From NCBI GenBank assembly GCA_037447655.1, contig JBBHKE010003105.1:177685-241684 (forward strand): 64,000 nucleotides of DNA. Reading direction: 5' to 3'. Positions 53,455 to 64,000 of this stretch are shown in pieces. The notes under the pieces were generated by a model, which saw only the letters and a program-made list of their open reading frames with translations, was not told where the DNA came from and did no database searches. The position numbers and the translations under genes are program-made. Position 1 is the first letter of the stretch, and each line of letters begins with the position of its first letter. The DNA comes from Zygnema cylindricum. Its lineage: Eukaryota > Streptophyta > Zygnematophyceae > Zygnematales > Zygnemataceae.

Positions 53455-53672
53455 TACACCGTGTATCGCTATTAAAGAAAAAGTTATTTCGCCACTTAAA
53501 TCATTTTTCTCCGTACACACCTGTCCAATTTTCAATTGGAGACTGCCAATTGGAAGGTAAGAACCTTGTCTTTCAATCTTTGCCGTCGCATGAGCAATCA
53601 TTTCGTGTGCACGGGAAAAGGATGTTTAAAGTGAAGAAAAAAACCATTACGGTAATAGCGATACACGGTGTA
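53455..53672. mobile_element. TACACCG-family foldback element, 218 bp
   Basis: TACACCGTGTATCGCTATTA against TAATAGCGATACACGGTGTA are perfect 20-base inverse termini. The interior arms TTTTTCTCCGTACACACC and TGTGCACGGGAAAAGG pair imperfectly. A sister of 41158-41376 and 63480-63698. Confidence 0.9.
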
Positions 53673-53948
53673 GCTTTGAGGTTTGGTTTGAGGAGATTGG
53701 CGATTTTGGCGATGAGTGGATTGTTGCAGTTGATTTGTCGAATCGTGCAATGCGACGTTTCGGCGGACCAATATGCGTATCTGATTAGCGACCGAAACGT
53801 CCTATTTTTCGCCCAATATATATATTTATGCCGTACGGATTGTGCTTCGTGCGCGTACGACGCACGGGCTTAAATTTCGTTTTATTTTTTCATGTTTTGT
53901 TTCGTGGAGGGGAGAGCGTCTGGCTTCTCTCCTTGTGCCGCCTTCTTA

Positions 53949-54038
53949 GGGAGAGGGAGAGGGAGAGGGAGAGGGAGAGGGAGAGGGAGAGGGAGAGGGA
54001 GAGGGAGAGGGAGAGGGAGAGGGAGAGGGAGAGGGAGA
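53949..54038 (+). repeat. (GGGAGA)n array
   Basis: About 15 perfect hexamer units. The arginine/glutamate and leucine/proline ORFs over it are artefacts. Confidence 0.97.
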
Positions 54039-55447
54039 GGTAATTTCGTGGTGAGATAAAAGCTTCGGCTGAAATACACTTATTATTTCGGCCCATTCTC
54101 TAGTTATATTTTATTATTTTTGAATGCTTCCGCTATTGTTGCTTTTAATGTGGTGATTCTCTTGAGCTCTTTGAGGAGTTATCGATCCTATCACAAAAGA
54201 ATTTATGTTCGGAGATTTTTGTTGGACAAGTTAAGGAAAGAACGAAAGATAATTAAAAAAAATTGGTGTTTTGTGCTTATATGGAAAAAGTGAGTTTATC
54301 ATCCAACATCTATATCGTGGCCATCTAATGGATAAAATCAACGACAGATAATTAAGAAAAAAATATGCTAATACGAAATGACAACAGCAATAATAATAAT
54401 TATTGAACAGATTACATAAACAAAAACTAAACATCATAGCGAATACAGTATTGCAAGATGTACTCCTTCATGCTGAAAATCTTTTTTCATTACTTTTATA
54501 TAAAACATGATACAATAAATTTTGGATTTGAGACACTCAACTAAAACTATTTTCTTCCGCTTCCTTTAAAATTTAATCCTAACGATATTCAAAATTGCAT
54601 ACTCACATCAAACAACAGATTTCTACTCGCATGTTATTAACTTACATTGCGCTTTCCTATTTTTTTTGTACCGAAAATCGGTTTTTGCACTCGGCTTGTT
54701 GTCGTGGACTAAACCTAATTTTTGAAACTACCTAGTTTTTTGTCTTGAACTCGAATTTTGCAAATAACATATATATTTTACAAATTGCTTTACTTTTCCC
54801 GCGCGAAGTACTCCTTGTTACACCTAGATTTACTAGGGAATGCATATAACTTTTCCCTTTGGTAGAGAACTCGCCTTATTACAAGCATCAAAAGAATTTT
54901 TGTCGTACATGCAAAAAATAGTTCGATTTTTTTTGTAATATTTTGTCCTCACATCCGTACAAGGAGTAGTTGATATCATAGAAAGCCGAAGCGTTTTTCC
55001 GCAAATTGAACCACATCCGACAATCGCACGAGGGAAAATTCGAAGCTGCCCGACCCAAAAAATAAAAAAACAGAATTAGTGTGGATAGCTCGATTTTTAT
55101 TTAGTATAGGTGAATGTCTAGCATAGGTATGTGTTAGACAAGTCTGGCAACTTTCACTCCCTCTACCTCGCTTGTTGACCTCTCTCTCACTTTCCTCTCT
55201 ATATCTCTCACTCTCTCAGACTTCACCACAGCCTCTCTTCTCGAATTCTCTCTCTCCTCCTTCCCTTTTTCCTCTCCACCCCCCTGACGTTCACCTTCGA
55301 CACCCTCCTCTCCAACTTGCAATTCCTGTCCCACTTATCTTTCCTCTCAACTTCTCCATCCTATTAAGTTTCCTCCCTCCTTTCCCTCCCTCCTTTCCCT
55401 CGTCTGTGTTTCTGTCTCACTAAAAAAGAAGTTTGCTTGAGATCCAA
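54039..55447. other. Gene-free stretch; CT-rich toward the LysM gene
   Basis: AT-rich, no exon recognised. 55150-55420 is CT-rich on the plus strand and lies just downstream of the LysM stop codon, so it may include the 3' UTR of that gene. Confidence 0.5.
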
Positions 55448-57839
55448 TTAAAAAAGCTGTGATCAATGCCGCATTAGGTTTCTCTCAATCCCTCTCTCCC
55501 TCTCCCGCTCCTGCTCCCTCTCCCTCTCTTTGTACCTCTCCCTCCCTGTAAAATATTGTTTAGTGTAGAATGGCCTTACAATGTCTCCTGGAATAAGTTT
55601 TTGGCAGTTGATTCCCGGATTCAAATAGTAGAAGTCGAGAGGGGTGGTCTTCTTTCCAGAAGGGTGAGGACATCCCTTATCTTCCTTTTTAACCACATAA
55701 TTTTGCTCCAAAGCTAAGTTTTTCTTTTCTGTACTCCGTTCGACACATATCTGGTAAAACAAAAGAGAAAAATTAATATCGATGACATCCAGGAGAAATT
55801 TACCGCCTCTCCTACGGGGGTTTACAAGAAGAAAAAAAGATGAAAAAGTCAATTGTGATTTTTTAGGTGCGAAATATAAATTGTTCGAATGTCAAAATAC
55901 AAAGAAAAGGTTCAATGTCAACAGTTGAATGTCTATGTCGACGACAAATGACCAATGTCCGATGTTCAATCCAAATTAAATGTCCGAATTCCAATGTCTA
56001 ATTCAGAGTCTAATTATAATTTCTACTGTCCATTTTACAACGTCAATATTCAATGTCCAATATTCATTTTCCAGTGTCAATCAAATGTCCATTTTCCAAT
56101 GCCCAATGCCCAATGTCTAATGTCAAATGTTCCATGAACATTTGCCGATGTCCAATGTCTATTGTCCAATGTCCAATATCCATTGCCCATTTTTCAAGGT
56201 ACAATGTCCAATTTCGTCCAATGTCCATTTTCCAATATTAACGTCCAATGTCCAAAATGAAATATGAAACATAAAAATCAAACATTGAAGATCTAATTGA
56301 ATACAGAATGTCTTACGTACCAGCTTATAAGGTTCTAATCGCGAAGAAGGATTTTTGCAATTTAAGTTTTTATCCGAGTTTAATTTTACAAGCGTTGCGA
56401 CAGTTAAGAAATACCATGGTAAACTGAATTTTGATGCAATCTTGTCGCAAGTGTCTCCCTGCAATTTTCAGCAAATTCCCTTAAACAAAATCAGTTTACC
56501 ATGAAAAAAGCCATTAAAACATTGAACCACAAAACGATTAAAAAAGAATTCTTCCTTTTTGGTAAGGTACTCGTCATTTAAGGTTTTTTTGAGGGATGTA
56601 AAAATCTTTCTCGAATTTTTTTATCGTTTTTAAGATTATACGTTTCTTACCTCCACGGTAGTGTAAACGACTGTACAAGGAGTTTGTTTTCTTGCTACCG
56701 TTGGGGTGACATTAATTGTCGTTCCTTTCGGAACTTTTGAGGGTTTAGTTATCAATCCACAAAGACTTTGCAAATTCTGTAAGTCCAAAAAAAGACACAG
56801 GGTAAGTGAGAGAGAGAAAGAGAGAGACAGAAAGCAAAGAGATCGGGATGAACGAAGGCGGAGGGAGAGATGGAGAGGGAGGGAGTGGGAGAGGGAGAGG
56901 GAGAGGGAGAGGGAGAGGGAGTGGGAGAGGGAGAGGGAGAGGGAGGGAGAGGGAGAGGGAGAGGGAGAGGGAGCGGGAGAGGTAGAGGGAGAGGGAGAGG
57001 GAGAGGGAGAGGGAGGGGGAGAGGGAGAGGGAGAGGGAGAGGGAGAGGGAGAGGGAGAGGGAGAAGGGAGAGGGAGAGGGAGAGGGAGAGGGAGAGGGAG
57101 AGGGAGAGGGAGAGGGAGAGGAGGGAGGGAGAGGGAGAGGGAGAGGGAGAGGGAGAGGGAGGGGGAGAGGGAGAGGGAGAGGGAGAGGGAGAGGGAGCGG
57201 GAGCGGGAGAGGAAGAGGGAGAGGGAGAGGGAGAGGGAGAGGGAGAGGGAGAGGAAAGGACAAAAAGAGGGAGAGGGAGAGTTCGACGGGGAGGGAGAGG
57301 TGGAGGGATAAGCACAGGGATAGGTAGTGGAACAGCGAGGGAGAGGGAGGAGTTGGAGAGGGGGAGGGGGAGGGAGGAGGGAGAGGGGGGAAGGGAGGGA
57401 AAGAGAGAGATGGAGAGGGAAAAAGGGAGAGAGATGGGAAGAGGGGGAAGATAGAGAGGGAGAGGAGAGAGGGAGAGGGAGAGAGGGAGAGTGGGAGAGA
57501 GAAGGTAACATAGAGAGAGACAGACAGAGAGAGAGAGGGAGAGAGAGAGGGAGAGAGAAAGAGCGAGAGAAAAAGAGAGAAAGAAATGAGATATTTTTTT
57601 TTCAAGTATAGAAGTGGATCTTTTTATAAATTTCCAAATCGGTAAAAACTCGAATAAAAAAGGAAAAAAAAGTTTAAAAAAAAAAAAAAACTTACAGAGT
57701 TGTAATACAAAAGATCGGCTAAAGATAATTTGTTTATTTCTGCAATTTTTTCGCATGTGAGATTTCCCGATGGAACTTTAAAAGTTTTTGTTTCCACTTT
57801 TCCTGCACAATTAAAAAGGAAAAGAGAGTGGAGAGAGAG

Positions 57840-57889
<50 letters not shown>

Positions 57890-58317
57890 GCAAGTGAGAG
57901 TTGGGTCAGAGAGTGTAACCACATGCTTTCTTTTTTCTCAAAGATAAATTTCGAAAATGGATTAAAAATACAAATAATCAAATTAGGAGTTAGTATCGGT
58001 ATAAAAACATATCTAAAACTTTTTTTTTTTTTAATTTAAGCTTAAATTGGAGATTTTCAATTAAAATTTCTCGAATTTCAAAGTGTGCTCATCTTGGTTT
58101 CAGTTTATGTTTCATTTTTTATTTTTTTTATGTTCAGTTTTTTTATTTTTCGGCTTCAGTTTTTTTTTTCTAGGTGGTTTTTTAAATTGTATTTTAGATT
58201 CTTACCATGTCTCGCCTTCGTAGCCAATGGGAGGACGAGTATAGAAAGGACAAAAAAGTACCGCATCCACAAAACGACAAATGGACACAATCTCCCCTTG
58301 CTGCCACGTGTCACCAT
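55448..58317 (-). CDS. Secreted triple LysM-domain protein, six exons
   Basis: Exons (minus strand) 58317-58206, 57802-57696, 56776-56651, 56458-56321, 55750-55580 and a tentative terminal exon 55456-55448 join in frame to about 220 residues, all with GT/AG sites. Exon 1 encodes a signal peptide: MVTRGSKGRLCP, a hydrophobic stretch FFVLSILVLPLA, then ATKA. LysM 1: FKVPSGNLTCEKIAEINKLS ... DLLYYNS. LysM 2: YTTVEGDTCDKIASKFSL ... LEPYKLICV. LysM 3: NYVVKKEDKGC ... YLNPGINCQKLIPGDI. Cysteines spaced as in plant LysM ectodomains suggest disulfides. LysM domains bind N-acetylglucosamine polymers (chitin, peptidoglycan, lipo-oligosaccharides); the protein is probably apoplastic. No kinase or clear membrane anchor is seen. 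The last exon, adding only L-F-stop, is the least certain part. Confidence 0.87.
55925..56250 (+). repeat. AATGTCC-type minisatellite in LysM intron 4
   Basis: Dozens of imperfect CCAATGTC / TCAATATCC words, 7-14 bases apart, fill the middle of the intron between exons 4 and 5. Several MSN-type ORFs over it are artefacts. Confidence 0.85.
56800..57600 (+). repeat. Purine repeat (GGGAGA)n filling LysM intron 2
   Basis: Nearly pure purine on the plus strand over about 800 bp, so the transcript of the minus-strand gene carries a polypyrimidine intron of CCCTCT units. The core 56873-57250 is regular; the edges degrade to GA-rich sequence. ORFs of 200-330 codons here encode only S/P/L or G/E/R repeats and are not genes. 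Confidence 0.95.
57841..57886 (+). repeat. (GA)n microsatellite in LysM intron 1
   Basis: About 22 GA units lie 40 bases upstream (in transcript order) of the acceptor of exon 2. Confidence 0.95.
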
Positions 58318-58699
58318 CTCCGAATGTCCCCCGAAAGGACCAGATTTGCTCCGATATTGGGAAAAGGCAAAAATTGAGCGAATAGGACAAAAAAAACCAG
58401 CTGAATTGTGATAAAATGTGTTTTTTTTTTTTTAAATCCTCTGGTTTTTGTTTGTTTTACACTCTATTTTCTTTTGCTTTACTGATATAGACACTTAAAC
58501 AATATTTTTTAAATTTGAAAAGTAAAATAAACGAAAAGACTAGTAAAGAGTGAAAAAATCTCCGAAGAAAAACCGAAAAAAAAGTGTGAATTTGCTCTCT
58601 TTCCCGGTTTGTTTTTTTTTTTAATTTAGTATGCATACTTGGACAATTATCGAATTCTATTTTATACTCTTTTCAAAAATTTGACTCTTTCAACTTTAG

Positions 58700-59180
58700 T
58701 GGTGTGCTGGAAGTTTGCCAGCTGGAAAGAGTGTGTTTCGGTCAAGCTGAGTCAAACGGTCGGCGACTGAAACGGCGATCTCAAAACGACAAAACATCCC
58801 AAATGACAAACTGGTTCGGAGGTGGATCTCAAATTTTCACACGCGCCAAAATTTCAAATCTCATAACGTGTACGGAACCAATGGGAAAGATCCAAGTTGT
58901 AGAAAACGAACAAATCACTGTTGCGGGTGGATTCAAACTCGCAGAGTCTCGAAGCATCCTGACCGTACAGAGCCAATAGGAAACGATCCAGAAGAAAAAA
59001 GCCCGCGCACCGAATCGGTATATAGTACGAAAGGTAAAAGGAAATGGAAAAACGGCAAACGCAAAACGACAAGTATTAAAAGACAAAATCGGTTTGGAGG
59101 CGGAAGCAAAAGTTTTCAAGCTTCCAAAGTTTCGAACCTTAAGACGTGTACGGAACCACTGGTGAAACGGAATTTAAGAA
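58700..59180 (+). repeat. Three diverged tandem units upstream of the LysM gene
   Basis: Units at about 58810-58895, 58920-58985 and 59090-59170 share GG(A/C)GG(T/C)GGA, AAA(A/G)TTTC and GTGTACGGAACCA-like words. Units 1 and 3 can be read as FGGGSxxFxxxKxSNLxTCTEP, but in different frames and without a continuous ORF. It may be a decayed gene or noncoding tandem repeat; undecided. Confidence 0.45.
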
Positions 59181-60079
59181 GAAGTCTAAGCACAATATCC
59201 GAAATAAAGTACAAAAGAATTGACGATAGTACAAACATCGAAAATCGAAAAGAGTGAACTGAGATCCGACCGAAGGTGACCGTCACTTGTCAGGGCGAAT
59301 CGTCACTTATTAATGATTGTCCGTACAGTCAGTTGATTGATAGTTTCATACACTATTTGAGTACATTCCGCGGATTTTAACAATGTTGTGTGCCGAGCTG
59401 AAACCGTCCGTCCTAGGCTTTGCATATCGACTATGGACTCGGCAAACGTCGATATATTGGTTTCGAACTTAATCTCGAATTATCGATACTGCTGAAAAAA
59501 AAATATAACAACCCATGGTTGTTAATAGAAAAGAAGCACGGCCAGGAATTTTATAGAACATCACATTATGTCAGAAAGCATGCGGAAGCGTTCAGCCATC
59601 ATAGAAGCGAACAGAGTTCCCCAACCAAAGATAATTTATTTAATTGGAGATCTTATTACAACATGTTTTTTTCCTTCTATTCTAAGTATAAAACTGTTCA
59701 CCTCTCTTCACTAAAATATAAAATTATAAAACTGAGCATTAAGCTTGACAAAAGGTAGGCAAACGTGCGCCTAGTCAAACATTGTGTACCGAAACATAAT
59801 TGAGCGCACTGAAGTGAACGTAACAAATACCTTACTCTAAATAACCTGAACCACCGTACGGGACAAATATGTAACGTACGAACGAAAAAACAAAGCAACC
59901 CACGCGGCGCCAAACTGAATCCGAACATAAAACGAACAACAACAATAAAACGTGGGACATAACAGGAACAAAGTTTATTTCCACAAAGAATCTAACAATC
60001 CCCCTCATCAATGTAAAAACTGAAACAGGAATTATGTCACCCCTAACTTTTACATTTTTCTGTATCCCACACACATGTG
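59181..60079. other. Gene-free stretch
   Basis: No gene recognised. The 112-codon ORF at 59420-59758 is lysine/asparagine-rich without a known motif. Confidence 0.45.
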
Positions 60080-60540
60080 AATGCCCTTTAGAGTAAGGGT
60101 ACGGTCCCTTGTGGGTTTTTTTCTGTCGTTTTGCTATAAAAATTAGCGCCGACTGCTAAAGTTGCAACCGTACGAAGAAATCGCAAAATTGTAGAGTACA
60201 ATTTGCGTCATCGTCGAACTTAGGATGTTCAAAAAGTTGTTGTCTTGTGTTTTTTCGACCCACTATCACGTCATCTTCAAACTTCTCATAAAATACATCA
60301 AGGATGTGTTTTAAATAAAGTATAACCAATTTCACAAATACGAAAACGTATTATCACCTGTGATAAGTTTTCATCTTTTTTTGACAACGGAAAAATATAC
60401 AAGGTTGTTTGTTTTTGTCCGCATGCAACTTGCACACTTTGTTTTCAAAGGGGTCTCGATGGTGCGGTGTCGTTTCACGTAAAGGTGTAAAACTTGCGAA
60501 GGTGAAATTTTGCGAAGTAATGGCGGTCGGAATGGTGAGG
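60080..60540 (-). repeat. Interspersed repeat, inverted partner of 7455-7960
   Basis: Reverse-complement relative of 7455-7960 with anchors TTTTTTCGACCCACTATCACGT, GCAAATTGTACTCTAC-type and GTTTGTTTTTGTCCGCATGC words in matching order. No coding signal. Confidence 0.6.
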
Positions 60541-63479
60541 TTTACTCAAAGGCATATTGTACAGCCACAAATGCACGGTTGTACGTCTACGATGACATGG
60601 AAAAAAAAATGAAGAAGACGTTTGTACACATTTCAAACTTAACGCGCAAATAGTGTGACGATACGTGCAACATATCTTTTCATCAAATCCCGTACATTCA
60701 GTAAAATACCTTACAGTTACCAAAGGTGGCTTTGCCACACTATAGCCTTGCGACGTGTCGCTTAAAGTGCAGTTGAGACTTTCCATTTGCCAATTTGGAC
60801 AACATTTTTGACTGACCTCGGTTCCCTTTACTGGTGATTGGTCGAAAAAATCGACGACGAACATAACTTTTCTTTTGTCCACAATTTCATTTGACTCATG
60901 AAACGGTTGCCGACAAACTTAAAACCAATTCAGATATTATTCTAAATTTATAACTTGAACCATAAGATTCGGTAACGTAAAGGCTTTTGTTCCATGAAAG
61001 GTTTTAGCGTAAGGGAGAACTTCTCTTAAAGGAAAAGTGAGGTTGTTTACTAGACACCTTATGATTTCGCACAAATTCGTACCATTTTTTTTTGTCAAAC
61101 GAAACATGAAGAAACATGTTTACTGGGTGGCTCCAATATTTTAGGCCTAAGTATCAACCGTTGGATGTTTCACCTTTTTAGATTCGCGAAGAAATCGCGC
61201 AAATTGTCCAGCGTGAAGAGACTCTCCTCGGGGAGGAGAGTTTTTTCATACGAAACACGTGAAAGTAAAAAAAAAATCCACCACAAACAGGCGATGAGAA
61301 ACGAACACGTTGTACACGCCATGTGCCTTTCGCCACAGTGTATGTAAGTCGATCAAAATATCCTCGCACGCTCATTTTGACATCCGCAGACCTTAAAAGC
61401 TTTTCGAAATTTTGATTTCCAATTTCAAAATTAAAATTTGGTCGCAAAATTTTCATACGAATCATTACTACCGCTCGTACAAATATTACATACAATTTTT
61501 TAGTTTGAATAATATTTTTAGAGTTTAATAATATGAAACTAACCTACATGGCGTCAATCATAATTGAGAAACGATGTTTACTGGCACGACATAGTGGAAC
61601 GCCTTGCCAGTAAACACTACAAATAGACGTCTCCGCTTGTTTACTAGGACTACTTAATGGAATAATCAAACTTGTTAAACTTTTTAGTGTAACCCAAAAA
61701 CCCTAACCACGATGTTCTTGTATAGGCGGTTGGGAATATATAGATTTGAAAAACACAAAATCTAAACAAACGTATTTGTACGGACGGGCGAAATTTAAGT
61801 TTTGTAAAAACGTAATAAATTTTAACTTTTGCACGTGCATACTTTATCTTCACGCAAATTATGCATTTATGTTACAAAGACAAAGTCATTTCCGCAAAAG
61901 AAAAAAAACTTTAAAGGATAACCTCCGCTAAAGATGTTTTCGTCGCTTCTTGTCAATTTGAATACACCATGTACGAAGGCGCATGGCCTTTGCCAAATGT
62001 TAAGTTGTAATCGCCCGTCCACCATGGACTATATATTTTGTTTCAAAGTGTACCAATAGACGCGTCCAGTGTGTGGAGAGTGTCCTCTTAAGGATAGTCG
62101 AATTGATTATCGAGACATTGGACAGAAGGAGAGTTTGCTTTGAAAACTAAAAATCGGACGATCGAAATTTTTGCCCAAAAATTTAGAGAAGCTTGCTGAA
62201 TCTCCAGTAAATATATTTTGTATAAAAAAATAAAGAATATAGTATGGCTTAGAACGGAGAGATGCTTCTTTTCCAGTAAACAACCTCACTTTTTGCGTGA
62301 TGGAGCCCCACCTTTAACTACCAAGACTTGATAGACAACAAAAACTGCCAATTTTGCCCTAACCACGACAAGCCAGTAGTCCTCAGTTCAAGAATTAAGG
62401 CTAATGGAAGATTAGCGTCCGGTATGTCACCTTTAAATGCATTGTCAATTATAACATAGCTGAAGAATGTCAACCTTTTTCCGCTCTAACGTTGCACTAT
62501 AAACAAATTGTTTAGTTAGCATTATATAAAGTTATGCAAATTTTAGTGGTGTTTCGTGTAATTTTTTATCACGATAAATCTGATGACGATATTATTGGTT
62601 ACTAAATGTTAAGGGGTGCCGATATATCGCTATAGAACCAACAAAATTCATTGCCGAGAATTAAAGGGTGGGGCAGAGGTCACAATTGGGTACCCGAATC
62701 CGTATCTGACCGGTACCCGCCCGCCAACGTCGGATCCGGGATGGATTCGGGTGACAAATTTTCGGGGCCGGCCGGATTCGGTGAGTGATACAAGAAAAAA
62801 AATCAAAGTTGGGTACAGCCGGTTAAGCAAAAAAAGAAAAAAATTGAAGGTTTCGTAGGTGCGTTCCACTACAATACTGTATAGTACAGAATTGTCCATA
62901 CTATACAGCATTATTGTACTTTGTACTCTTGGTATAGTGGAAGGTATGACGGAGATGTACCATTATTTTTGTACTTATTCGGGTACGAGCGGGTACAGGT
63001 AGTCGCGAGAAATCGAGTTTCGGTTAACCTTTTTTTCGTAACGCGTAACCGGGTAAAAATTTCGGAGCGTGACATAACGCGGGCCGATTTCGGGTGTTCA
63101 GATTTTGGGGAAAAAAAAATGTCGAATTCGGGTATCGGAATTTTTGACTTTCGCGACCTCTGGGCTGGGGGGTTGATCCGTGCGATTAGTACGGAATTAT
63201 GATATTGAAATATAGTATATTATGATATATGAAATGAGTACGGAGATGTCGCGACCTGGGGAGGGGGCTTTTGCAATTTTTTCACAATTCACTCCGTACC
63301 TTGTACGAAATTATTGTCGATAGATGTCTGCCCGATATCTATCGGTTATTTATACTGAGAAATCGGAAATTCAACAAAATTAATTCTTCTACCAATATAT
63401 CGGTAAAACATATCAATTATCTGTAGGTCACGAAAGGTACATATTGGCTATCGGCAAACGGCTACCGATTCACAACAAC
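60541..63479. other. Gene-free stretch with repeat copies
   Basis: No gene recognised. Contains inverted relatives of the 49-kb repeat at 61010-61240 and 62100-62320, and a short palindrome (TTCCACTA ... TAGTGGAA) at 62865-62943. The 135-codon ORF at 60475-60882 has no recognisable domain. Confidence 0.5.
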
Positions 63480-63698
63480 TACACTGTGTATCGCTAATAG
63501 TGTTAATAATTATTTCGCAACTTAAAACCCTTCCCTCCGTACACACTTGTTCGATTTTACATGGGGACCGCCGATCGGAGGGTGGCTCTGTCGCGTCCGT
63601 CAGATTCATAAGTTTACGTGTGTGTACGGGGAAAAGATGCTTTTAAATGATAATATAATACGAAAAGAATTTCAACACTAGTAGCGATTCACGGTTTA
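63480..63698. mobile_element. TACACCG-family foldback element, 219 bp
   Basis: Left TACACTGTGTATCGCTAATA and right TAGTAGCGATTCACGGTTTA are imperfect inverted termini. The inner arms CCCTCCGTACACAC and GTGTGTACGGGG pair. Same length and layout as 41158-41376. Confidence 0.85.
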
Positions 63699-63833
63699 CT
63701 GTACTGCAGCAGTTCTGCACAACTGACATGTGAAATTATGGATTCATTTTTCGCACTTTAGAAGCCGAACTTTTAAAACCTTTTAGGTTTTTGATCGGAA
63801 AGGACAGGAGTATACGGAATTCCACCGACGCTC

Positions 63834-63998
63834 CACGTGTCTGCCCGCGGAGAGCCAATTCCGCCACGTGTCTTTCAAGGATGGCAACCTTTACCTGCCA
63901 CGTGTCTTCATCTGGTTCGTTTTCTGATTATCAACTCACGCATGTCAATACGTGTCAGGATTGACACGTGGCACCCCCTCCGCTCTGTGACACACGTG
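63834..63998. promoter_or_regulatory. Cluster of five G-box (CACGTG) motifs
   Basis: CACGTG occurs at 63834, 63865, 63899, 63965 and 63993, mostly as CCACGTGTC or GACACGTGGC, plus TACGTGTC at 63949. G-boxes bind bZIP and bHLH factors in plants, and clustered ACGTG cores resemble ABA-response elements. The gene they would serve lies beyond the window, or the cluster belongs to another LTR. Function is inferred. Confidence 0.55.
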
Positions 63999-64000
63999 TC

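Noticed and set aside
53828-54096. R-E and L-P repeat ORFs
   Set aside because: Translations of the GGGAGA array.
56636-57756. ORFs of 190-330 codons on both strands, rich in S/P/L or G/E/R
   Set aside because: They are translations of the purine hexamer repeat in LysM intron 2. Only the short exon segments at 56651-56776 and 57696-57802 are coding.

Overview
The window is eukaryotic nuclear DNA from a plant-lineage (streptophyte) genome. The evidence is an intron-containing eIF4E gene with plant-like sequence, a secreted triple-LysM gene with five short introns, chromodomain Gypsy and Copia LTR retrotransposons primed by initiator tRNA-Met, and many small inverted-repeat elements. Low gene density, heavy retroelement load and 10-N scaffold gaps (2467-2476, 51312-51321) suggest a large repetitive genome. 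A charophyte alga such as Chara is possible, but this is inference and I cannot name the species.

Layout. Positions 1-8867 hold no recognisable host gene: inverted-repeat elements, a TA microsatellite next to a gap, a degenerate 55-bp tandem repeat and interspersed repeat copies. Positions 8868-40174 are a nested retrotransposon cluster. Its base is two minus-strand chromovirus-type Gypsy units in tandem sharing a middle LTR (LTRs at 8868-9336, 32909-33396, 39709-40174). The left unit is split by Copia I (10935-16893, complete, with target duplication CTGCG) and Copia II (17896-about 23214). Copia II is itself broken by plus-strand pieces: an LTR plus gag (Copia III), an LTR plus gag plus a novel ORF without pol (Copia V), head-to-head LTR fragments, and a truncated Copia IV. 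Every element carries stops, frameshifts or deletions.

Positions 40175-48740 hold a tandem duplication, a 219-bp foldback element, a pyrimidine tract, the last four exons of an eIF4E gene (42686-46144, plus strand; first exon not found), and a fossil Copia polymerase with a complete non-autonomous hAT element in it (48054-48531, 8-bp target duplication). Positions 48741-55440 are gene-free: more foldback elements, a 570-bp direct repeat, a tRNA-derived sequence and a GGGAGA array. Positions 55448-58317 (minus) encode a secreted protein of about 220 residues with a signal peptide and three LysM domains. Its second intron is almost wholly a purine repeat. From 58318 to the end there are tandem and interspersed repeats, one more foldback element and a cluster of five CACGTG boxes at the right edge.

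Most notable: (1) Copia families whose gag starts inside the 5' LTR, so the primer-binding site, complementary to the anticodon arm of initiator tRNA-Met, is translated as part of Gag; (2) a Copia-like unit with a 286-codon unknown ORF where pol should be; (3) an extra unknown ORF between the chromodomain and the 3' LTR of both Gypsy copies; (4) a family of TACACCG-ended foldback elements of uniform length.
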